64,000 nt of DNA, from assembly GCA_964502145.1 (NCBI GenBank), contig CAZCVI010000021.1, positions 26,710 through 90,709 on the forward strand, in the 5' to 3' direction. The notes under the pieces were generated by a model. The model was not told where the DNA came from. It searched no databases and was given only the letters and a program-made list of their open reading frames with translations. The position numbers and the translations under genes were made by a program. Each line of letters begins with the position of its first letter. Within the stretch, counting starts at the first letter, position 1. Positions 58,792 through 64,000 of this stretch are shown here, in pieces. The stretch comes from CAZCVI01 sp964502145 (lineage in GTDB: Bacteria > Acidobacteriota > Aminicenantia > UBA2199).

Positions 58792-59268
58792 ATGCTTGTC
58801 ATAGGATTTGACCCCGGCTCGATTCGTTTTGGTATTGGTATCTTAAAAAAAGAACGAGGTACGATATCTTTTGTTCATTCCGAGGAGATCGGGTTGCAGG
58901 AAGACGATTTTTATTTGAAAATGAGAACCCTATGGCAGCGGTTGGTGATTCTGTATGATGAATTCCCTATAAAAACCGCTGCCATAGAAGAGGGGTTTCT
59001 GGGTAAAAATGTTAGTTCCATGAATACCCTCGCCAAAGTCAGGGGCGTCGTGCTTGCGTCTCTTATTGCCCGTGGCATACACTTGTACAGCTACTCGCCA
59101 AGCCAAATCAAACAGGCTTTAACCGGCAGCGGCAATGCAGCCAAACCCCAGGTTGCCAAAATGGTGCAAACTCTGCTCAATATCAAAACCCAAACGTTAG
59201 GTTCCGACGAGAGCGATGCGTTGGCAGTCGCTTATTGCCACGCTCTCCGTTCCAAAATTGACCCATGA
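58792..59268 (+). CDS. ruvC: Holliday-junction resolvase
   Basis: 158 residues, full length for RuvC. The acidic catalytic residues are recognisable: Asp in GFDPGSIRFG, Glu in AIEEGFLGKN, and the pair in SDESDALAVAYCH. The KQALTGSGNAAKPQV helix binds the junction. It nicks Holliday junctions made by RuvAB. First of ruvC-ruvA-ruvB, with 12 bp to ruvA. Confidence 0.95.
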   Translation: MLVIGFDPGSIRFGIGILKKERGTISFVHSEEIGLQEDDFYLKMRTLWQRLVILYDEFPIKTAAIEEGFLGKNVSSMNTLAKVRGVVLASLIARGIHLYSYSPSQIKQALTGSGNAAKPQVAKMVQTLLNIKTQTLGSDESDALAVAYCHALRSKIDP

Positions 59269-59280
59269 AGAGGTTTTAAC

Positions 59281-59865
59281 ATGATTTCAGCCATTAAAGG
59301 AAGTGTTTTTGCCATCACCCCCGGAGAAGTTCAGATTGAGACCGGAAGCGGTGTGATTTACCGGTTGTTAACTCCTGTATCCTGTTTCTCCGCATTAAAA
59401 AACGAAAAAGAAGTCGTGCTTCATACCGTGTTGCGGGTAAAAGAGGATATCATGGTGCTTTATGGGTTCCTTACCGTTAAAGAGAAAGCGTTTTTTATTA
59501 AACTCACCTCCATCTCCGGTGTGGGCGGTAAAACCGCGTTGTCCCTGATCTCTGCTTTTTCTCCCAAAGAACTGGTAAAAGCGATTGACAGTGCCGATAC
59601 TGGAAAGATCAGCAGTATCCCAGGCATTGGGAAAAAAACAGCGCAACGGATCATCTTGGAATTAACGGGAAAATTGGAACTGGATGATGAGCCAATCGAA
59701 GAGACGTATCAAATGCGTGAAGATTTGATTTCTGGGCTGGTGAACCTGGGGTATCCGGTCAAATCCGTGACTGAATTCGTCAACAAAACGCTTAAAGAGA
59801 ACCCGGAGTTGACGTCTTTCCAAGAACTCTTTAAATTAATGCTGAAAAAGATCAGTAAACTGTAA
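59281..59865 (+). CDS. ruvA: Holliday-junction DNA helicase subunit RuvA
   Basis: 194 residues. N-terminal OB fold (MISAIKGSVFAITPGEVQIE), two helix-hairpin-helix motifs (SISGVGGKTALSLIS and SSIPGIGKKTAQRIILEL), and the C-terminal domain (LVNLGYPVKSV) that contacts RuvB. It recognises the four-way junction. Start has GAGG upstream. Confidence 0.95.
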   Translation: MISAIKGSVFAITPGEVQIETGSGVIYRLLTPVSCFSALKNEKEVVLHTVLRVKEDIMVLYGFLTVKEKAFFIKLTSISGVGGKTALSLISAFSPKELVKAIDSADTGKISSIPGIGKKTAQRIILELTGKLELDDEPIEETYQMREDLISGLVNLGYPVKSVTEFVNKTLKENPELTSFQELFKLMLKKISKL

Positions 59866-59887
59866 TGGCTGAACAAAAACAAAAAAA

Positions 59888-60931
59888 ATGACGCGGACAA
59901 AAGCAGTGGTGGATGAATCGGTGAGCGTGGGCGAGAGTGCTGAGGACCCGGTATTAGAAAAGAAACTGCGGCCCTCTTTTTTCGATGAGTTTATTGGTCA
60001 GAAGCAACGGGTAGAGAATCTCAAAACCTATGTGCAAGGTGCAAAGCAGCGCAAGGAAGCATTGGATCACGTGTTACTTTACGGCCCGCCCGGTTTGGGC
60101 AAAACAACATTGGCCAATATCATCGCGGAAGAAATCGGGGTGAACATCAAACAGACCTCAGGGCCTATCTTGGAAAAAAAAGGGGACCTTTCGGCCATTC
60201 TGACTGACTTGGAACCGTTTGACGTGTTATTTATAGATGAAATTCATCGTTTGAAGACGTCATTGGAAGAAATTTTGTATAAAGCCATGGAAGATTTTCA
60301 ATTGGATTTGATAATAGGTCAGGGAGTCGGTGCCAAGAACATTTCGATTGATATAAATAAATTTACATTGATTGGTGCTACCACGCGTGCTGGGTTGTTA
60401 TCTTCGCCGTTGCGGGACCGTTTTGGGATTATGATTCATCTCGAATTTTATTCCGTGGAAGAGTTGATCGAAGTCTTGAATCGTAGTGCTGGTATCTTAG
60501 GAGTGAAGATATATCCCAAGGCCGCTGCCATGATTGCCCGTCGTTCGCGCGGTACGCCGCGTATAGCCAACAAATTGCTCAAGCGCGTCAGGGATTTTGC
60601 CCAGGTGGAGGGGGATGGTCTCATTGATCCGCAGATTACTGAGCGTTCGTTTAAAGCGTTGGAAGTTGATGAAGAGGGATTTGATCAGACAGATCGCAAG
60701 ATTTTGCTTACTATCATCGAGCATTTTAATGGGGGACCTGTTGGGCTTTCCACCTTGTCCACTTCTATCCAGGAAGAGAAAGACACCCTGTTGGATGTAT
60801 ACGAACCGTACTTGATTCAGCAAGGTTTTTTAAAAATCACGCCCCGTGGTCGTATTGCCACTGAGAATGCTTACCATCATTTCAAGAAACAACTCCCCCG
60901 TCTGCAACGTTCTCTGTTTGAGAAGATGTAG
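59888..60931 (+). CDS. ruvB: Holliday-junction branch-migration ATPase RuvB
   Basis: 347 residues. Walker A is YGPPGLGKTTLAN, Walker B FIDEIHRL, sensor 1 GATTRAGLLSSPLRDRFG, and a C-terminal winged helix ends QRSLFEKM. It is the motor of branch migration. Its TAG stop is the first three bases of the dispersed repeat R4 (TAGACGCG), so the original end may have been replaced by the repeat. A decayed fragment of the same gene region lies at 62526-62630. Confidence 0.95.
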   Translation: MTRTKAVVDESVSVGESAEDPVLEKKLRPSFFDEFIGQKQRVENLKTYVQGAKQRKEALDHVLLYGPPGLGKTTLANIIAEEIGVNIKQTSGPILEKKGDLSAILTDLEPFDVLFIDEIHRLKTSLEEILYKAMEDFQLDLIIGQGVGAKNISIDINKFTLIGATTRAGLLSSPLRDRFGIMIHLEFYSVEELIEVLNRSAGILGVKIYPKAAAMIARRSRGTPRIANKLLKRVRDFAQVEGDGLIDPQITERSFKALEVDEEGFDQTDRKILLTIIEHFNGGPVGLSTLSTSIQEEKDTLLDVYEPYLIQQGFLKITPRGRIATENAYHHFKKQLPRLQRSLFEKM

Positions 60932-60996
60932 ACGCGACATCCCTGTCGCATTAATTTAATTCACCGCCCATTAATGCGGCAAGGATGCCGCGTCTA
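60929..60996. repeat. Dispersed TAGACGCGACATCC repeat as full palindrome (R4)
   Basis: TAGACGCGACATCC...GCATTAAT is answered by ATTAATGCGG...GCCGCGTCTA, giving 24 of 27 paired positions. It overlaps the ruvB stop codon. It may fold as a terminator-like hairpin, but there is no T-run. Confidence 0.8.
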
Positions 60997-61024
60997 CTTA
61001 TTTAGTGAAATAGCGTTGTGAATA

Positions 61025-61333
61025 TTAAAGTTCCACACATTCCCAACACCAGGAATCAGAGCATATAACATGGACTTCTGGTCTTATAGAGAAATCACAA
61101 CAGACAGCCCATAACCCCTGGCAATCATTGCCTTCGCACCATGCACCTTCGACAAAGAAACCCGTGTACTCCATGCCTCTGATGATACACTCCTGTTCCA
61201 TTTGCCAGTAGCATTGGCCGTCTATGTGGGGATGACAATCTCTGTCTGGTAAGGAAAATAATTGCAACGCGAAATACCCGAGTATTAAACCCAATACGGT
61301 GCCAAAAATTATTACAAGTGTCTTAAAACTCAT
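61025..61333 (-). CDS. Small single-pass Cys-rich exported protein (paralogue 3)
   Basis: 102 residues. Anchor TLVIIFGTVLGLILGYFALQ (5-24), then ten cysteines, the first in DRDCHPHIDGQC and the last in DSWCWECVEL, including a CC pair (WAVCCDF). It starts 2 bp after the propeller stop. It is equivalent to the proteins at 23274 and 33662 in size, topology and position. Confidence 0.7.
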   Translation of the reverse strand: MSFKTLVIIFGTVLGLILGYFALQLFSLPDRDCHPHIDGQCYWQMEQECIIRGMEYTGFFVEGAWCEGNDCQGLWAVCCDFSIRPEVHVICSDSWCWECVEL

Positions 61334-61335
61334 AG

Positions 61336-62451
61336 TTATTTTACCTCCTCCTTATAGATTACGATATTCCCAGTTTTATCAGAGAGCCCGTAAAAATAAT
61401 TGTTTCTTTTTTCAACGAAGTAGAGACGCTCGTCCTTAGAATTGATTATCTTTACCAGCTCCGCTTTTTTGATATCGAATTTATAGATATTTACCTTGCC
61501 AAAATTTCCAGCCATATAAAAATAGTTATCATCGTCTCTATCGACAAACAGAGAATTAAACATACCATAACCCGCCGTGCTATCGCGGTTGAACTTCTTG
61601 GCAATTGCGATCTCTTTTTCACCTTGTTTTCGTAGCATTTCCATTTCAGTTTGGATAAATATATTTTTTTGTAGGACTTGTTTTTTATCCTTAAAAATAT
61701 ATAACGTTGAAGGGTGGCTCAAGTATATGATCAATTGGTTGTTTTGGGCCACATCGTAAAACGTATTAATAAGAGTGGAACGGGTAAGAATCCAAGTGGG
61801 CATTTTTTTTGCCAAGCCCGGTTTATAGATCACAAAATTACCATTCAGTTTATCGTAGAGGTAGGTATGAATTAAATCCATTTTTGGGGAAAGTTGATCA
61901 ACGATTCCGCCTCCATGGCTAAAAATGTACAAATTCCCATTGCGATCCATCACTGGACGAAAGGGGGTTCGGGCAGCTCGATCAAGTCTGACTTCTTTAA
62001 ACAGTTTTCCTGATTTGGAGTAAAAAATGACTTTGTTATTAAATACATCGCAAACACAAATCTGACCGCTTGGAGAATAATCGATTTTATCAAAGCCCAT
62101 GTCATTCCCGGAGTCTTCCCCCGGTCCACGCCCGCGGCTCATAAAGCTTGTCACAAAAGCAAATTTCTTATCAAATTTTGAGATACGTTTAAGTTTACTA
62201 TCGTATGCATAAAAGGCACCTTCATTATCGGCGGTGATGGAAGTGGGAGTAGCCAGTAGAATTTTATCATCATAATCCGAGTTGATTTCTTTGACCAGAA
62301 CCAATCGGCCACGGGGCACTTTGGTCTCGTCATAGTTTTTCACTGGGAGCTGGTAGATTTCCTGTCCAACTGCAAAACCATTGACCAAAAGAAACAGGAA
62401 GAGATTTACAAAAAATTTTTTTGCATAATATGGAAAAAACGTCTGTCTCAT
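61336..62451 (-). CDS. Secreted six-bladed beta-propeller protein (paralogue 3)
   Basis: 371 residues. A signal peptide (FFVNLFLFLLVNGFAVGQ) leads to the propeller. The N-terminal segment YQLPVKNYDETKVPRGRL parallels ELPKPNSFVNKNIPRSKL of the 32517 copy. The loop SRGRGPGED and strand VMDRNGNLYIFSHGGGIVDQLS are conserved. The ATG at 62451 has AAGGTGA upstream, so the frame from 62526 is not used. No redoxin gene is next to it. The whole cassette is in the opposite orientation to the others. Confidence 0.8.
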   Translation of the reverse strand: MRQTFFPYYAKKFFVNLFLFLLVNGFAVGQEIYQLPVKNYDETKVPRGRLVLVKEINSDYDDKILLATPTSITADNEGAFYAYDSKLKRISKFDKKFAFVTSFMSRGRGPGEDSGNDMGFDKIDYSPSGQICVCDVFNNKVIFYSKSGKLFKEVRLDRAARTPFRPVMDRNGNLYIFSHGGGIVDQLSPKMDLIHTYLYDKLNGNFVIYKPGLAKKMPTWILTRSTLINTFYDVAQNNQLIIYLSHPSTLYIFKDKKQVLQKNIFIQTEMEMLRKQGEKEIAIAKKFNRDSTAGYGMFNSLFVDRDDDNYFYMAGNFGKVNIYKFDIKKAELVKIINSKDERLYFVEKRNNYFYGLSDKTGNIVIYKEEVK

Positions 62452-62525
62452 TGTGTTCACCTTATTTTGTTTTTCATTTCCATAGTGTACTATATTTGCA
62501 GAAGAAATCAAGTATTCGTGAACCA

Positions 62526-62630
62526 AATTTGAAATTTCTCCAAGGTGGGGGTAATGGATTCATCCCTCCCCAGATTACCGAACGTTCCGTAACTGTTCAA
62601 CCAAAGGCAATCGGACTCAATCAGACCCAT
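62526..62630 (+). pseudogene. Decayed ruvB fragment
   Basis: Translated in frame, 62526-62630 reads NLKFLQGGGNGFIPPQITER then SVTVQPKAIGLNQTH. It aligns with RuvB residues about 236-272 (RDFAQVEGDGLIDPQITERS ... EEGFDQTD), including seven identical residues in a row, PQITERS. At DNA level CAGATTACYGARCGTTC is shared. The rest of 62452-62861 holds no recognisable gene. Confidence 0.55.
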
Positions 62631-62861
62631 TTAAACAGCCATCATCATGAATACTAAACGCATTCAAGGGAAAATGAAGAGAAAAATAGAAATAGAATGA
62701 TTTTCCCAAGTGCAATAGGCACAAAACGAGGGATTGTTACTTCGGGGAGGTGGACAATCGGTTAAAACGCTTGTTAATTAAGAGAAAACAGAAGTAATAG
62801 GTCTTCTATCACCCTTACATTGAGAAAAAGTTCTGCTTATATCATCATGATTTGACCTTAT

Positions 62862-63338
62862 CTAAGCTTTAGTTGGGGTGCATTTTGCCATTTTTGAAGT
62901 GAAATCAGTCATTTTCATGGTACACTCTCTACATGTTGCGGTGCAATCATTAAATGTTGCGGTGCAATGTCTACTTGCAGTGGTGCAATGCCTACTTGCA
63001 GTGGTGCAATGTCTAAATGCAGTGGTGCAATGCCTACTTGCAGTGGTGCAATGCCTACTTGCAGTGGTGCAATGTCTAATTGCAGTGGTGCAATGCCTAC
63101 TTGCAGTGGTGCAATGCCTACTTGCAGTGGTGCAATGTCTAATTGCAGTGGTGCAATGTCTACTTGCAGAAGTGAAACGTCTACTTGCAGAAGTGAAACG
63201 TTTAAATGTAGTGGTGAAATCATAACTTTCACTAGTGAAACGTGTCATTGCAGTCCTAAAGTGTCTTCTTGCTATGGTAATACGTTTGAGTTCCCCTTTA
63301 CTTTGTCTTAAAAAATTCGCAACTGTTTCCCGATACAC
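62862..63338 (-). CDS. Possible basic heptapeptide-repeat protein (ASRHCTT repeats)
   Basis: 158 residues from a GTG at 63338. After MTRFTSESYDFTTTF it repeats ASRHCTT about twelve times, then ends with unlike heptads such as MKMTDFTSKMAKCTP. The array DNA is the reverse of that at 31103, in the same reading frame, and both begin with MTRFT. Charges differ: His/Arg here, Asp there. There is no ribosome-binding site, and the 21-bp period keeps other frames open. It is 43 bp downstream of the orphan Phd-type gene. Confidence 0.35.
   Translation of the reverse strand: MYRETVANFLRQSKGELKRITIARRHFRTAMTRFTSESYDFTTTFKRFTSASRRFTSASRHCTTAIRHCTTASRHCTTASRHCTTAIRHCTTASRHCTTASRHCTTAFRHCTTASRHCTTASRHCTATFNDCTATCRECTMKMTDFTSKMAKCTPTKA
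62935..63215. repeat. Tandem 21-bp repeat array (K)
   Basis: Some thirteen units of type AATGCCTACTTGCAGTGGTG plus C, with changes mostly in the CCTACTT part. It is the reverse complement of the unit of array J at 31103-31375. Central units are almost identical and the ends are more divergent, which is the pattern of unequal crossing-over. Confidence 0.9.
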
Positions 63339-63381
63339 CCGAATTGTGTTTTTTCAAAGATAAAGTGGCTGGGTTCTGTGG

Positions 63382-63612
63382 TTACAGAATAATATCCGCC
63401 CAAACATCATTCATGGGAGCAAATGCCTCTTCTGGAGATACCAGTAATTTGGCAGTATATTTTTTTTTATTGCGCCAATTGCTGCTCTTTGCGGGCACAA
63501 GAAACGCGACATCCTCATTATTGCGACGAATGGTTACGGATTCACCCTCTGCAACATTATCAAGGTAATTGAATAAGTTGTTTCGCAATGTTGTTGCGCT
63601 CACTGAAATCAT
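63382..63612 (-). CDS. Phd/YefM-family antitoxin, orphan
   Basis: 76 residues: ISVSATTLRNNLFNYLDNVAEGESVTIRRNNEDVAFLVPA is the Phd/YefM fold that binds DNA as a dimer, followed by a C-terminal toxin-binding tail (SPEEAFAPMNDVWADI). GGAGG lies 4 nt before the ATG at 63612. A palindrome in front fits autoregulation. No Doc, YoeB or VapC-like gene follows, so the toxin is missing. Confidence 0.8.
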   Translation of the reverse strand: MISVSATTLRNNLFNYLDNVAEGESVTIRRNNEDVAFLVPAKSSNWRNKKKYTAKLLVSPEEAFAPMNDVWADIIL

Positions 63613-63631
63613 TGTGCCTCCTAAAAAAAAA

Positions 63632-63657
63632 TGTACATACATTAAATTCCATGTACA
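63632..63657. promoter_or_regulatory. Operator palindrome of the Phd-type gene
   Basis: TGTACAT (63632-63638) and ATGTACA (63651-63657) form a perfect inverted repeat 20 bp before the start codon. Phd-type antitoxins bind such sites to repress their own promoter. Confidence 0.6.
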
Positions 63658-63789
63658 GGTATATGTTAATATAAAAAACGAGTCCTGTCAATAAAAAAAT
63701 CGGCATCTATTCCGTTTTTTGCCAGTAAGGATGCAGGAGAATCGTTTAAATCTTTTGATCATTTGCACGCACCGCTGGGTATTTTTAAG

Positions 63790-63829
63790 TAGACGCGACA
63801 TCCCAGTCGCATTAATTTAATTCTTCGCC
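63790..63829 (+). repeat. Dispersed TAGACGCGACATCC repeat, short form (R5)
   Basis: TAGACGCGACATCCCAGTCG followed by CATTAATTTAATTC, as in the left arm of R4. It abuts the hairpin repeat E. The remaining DNA between 63658 and the window end contains no gene; GGCATCTATTCCGTTTTTTG at about 63702 recurs in altered form at about 63947. Confidence 0.7.
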
Positions 63830-63938
63830 AACTTAATAGGAAAAATGCGAATGATGGGAATGATGGGATAAACAAAAAAATTCCCATGCCTCCCACTTGA
63901 TTTTATGGTACTCTCAAAGAATTGGCGGTGAATTCAGG
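63822..63938. repeat. Hairpin repeat with ATGATGGGA units (copy E)
   Basis: Left TTCGCCAACTTAAT and right TTGGCGGTGAATTCAGG are inverted. The inner units GAATGATGGGAATGATGGG face TTCCCATGCCTCCCA. The right flank GTACTCTCAAAGAATTGGCG matches that of copy D at 35.5 kb. Confidence 0.7.
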
Positions 63939-64000
63939 AAATTTTGGTATCTATTCAGTTTTTTGAACGGCACCTTCCATTACCGCATTAAAAAAATATC

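Noticed and set aside
62878..63225. Open frames on the plus strand across array K, and the extra frames across array J
   Set aside because: A 21-bp period keeps any frame open once one unit is free of stops. Only the frame that shares MTRFT between the two arrays was kept, at low confidence.
1..64000. tRNA, rRNA or other known RNA genes
   Set aside because: No cloverleaf, rRNA core or familiar small RNA was recognised by reading; a covariance-model scan would be needed to exclude them.

Overview
The window most resembles a chromosome segment of an uncultured diderm bacterium. I favour a Candidatus Aminicenantes-like lineage, but this is inference from gene style, not a database match. Outer-membrane traits are clear: LptE, lipobox lipoproteins, beta-barrels and an MtrAB-type electron conduit. 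Housekeeping operons (leuS-lptE-holA, thiC-MBL-yebC-ruvCAB, gltA/icd/acnA) alternate with accessory islands full of toxin-antitoxin remnants, secreted beta-propellers, small Cys-rich proteins and hairpin-forming repeats. No rRNA, tRNA, CRISPR array or complete insertion sequence was recognised.

Layout. 0-1.5 kb: MNT/HEPN nucleotidyltransferase modules, one intact and one with a broken HEPN partner. 1.5-7 kb: a minus-strand envelope operon (HEAT-like, TPR, lipoprotein, hemerythrin, beta-barrel). 7-7.7 kb: a decayed hicAB. 7.7-11.9 kb: holA, lptE, leuS. 12-15.2 kb: GAF protein, pyrE and a DarG/DarT-like pair. 15.2-21.4 kb: CysQ-like phosphatase, M64 peptidase, sigma/anti-sigma pair, AAA-ATPase. 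21.4-24.1 kb: the first redoxin/beta-propeller/Cys-rich cassette, bounded by repeats. 24.6-25.9 kb: PP-loop ATPase with a TudS-like desulfidase. 26.4-31.4 kb: TPR-CHAT protein, MNT, TumE/TumA-like pair and a 21-bp repeat array. 31.7-35.8 kb: the second cassette and a decayed tandem copy. 35.8-45.3 kb: response regulator and a multiheme cytochrome/porin cluster for extracellular electron transfer. 45.3-51.8 kb: citrate synthase, isocitrate dehydrogenase, zinc-ribbon TPR protein, aconitase. 52.2 kb: an orphan GG-leader peptide precursor. 52.6-54.6 kb: hybrid histidine kinase. 54.9-60.9 kb: hydrolase, thiC, MBL, yebC, ruvCAB. 61-62.5 kb: an inverted Cys-rich/propeller cassette. 62.5-64 kb: a ruvB fragment, a second 21-bp array, an orphan Phd-type antitoxin and repeats.

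How genes may work together. The cytochrome cluster encodes every layer of a trans-envelope electron path: an 18-heme NapC-type inner-membrane cytochrome, a decaheme DmsE/MtrA-type periplasmic protein, an MtrB-type porin and two multiheme lipoproteins. Citrate synthase, isocitrate dehydrogenase and aconitase next to it would supply reducing power. The most intriguing candidate for an undescribed system is the recurring cassette of a membrane-anchored redoxin (sometimes absent), a secreted six-bladed beta-propeller and a roughly 100-residue single-pass protein with 9-10 cysteines. It occurs at three separate sites, one of which is tandemly duplicated and then eroded by deletion and insertion of a hairpin repeat. 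Several promoters here place the ATG 6-7 nt after the -10 box, suggesting leaderless mRNAs.
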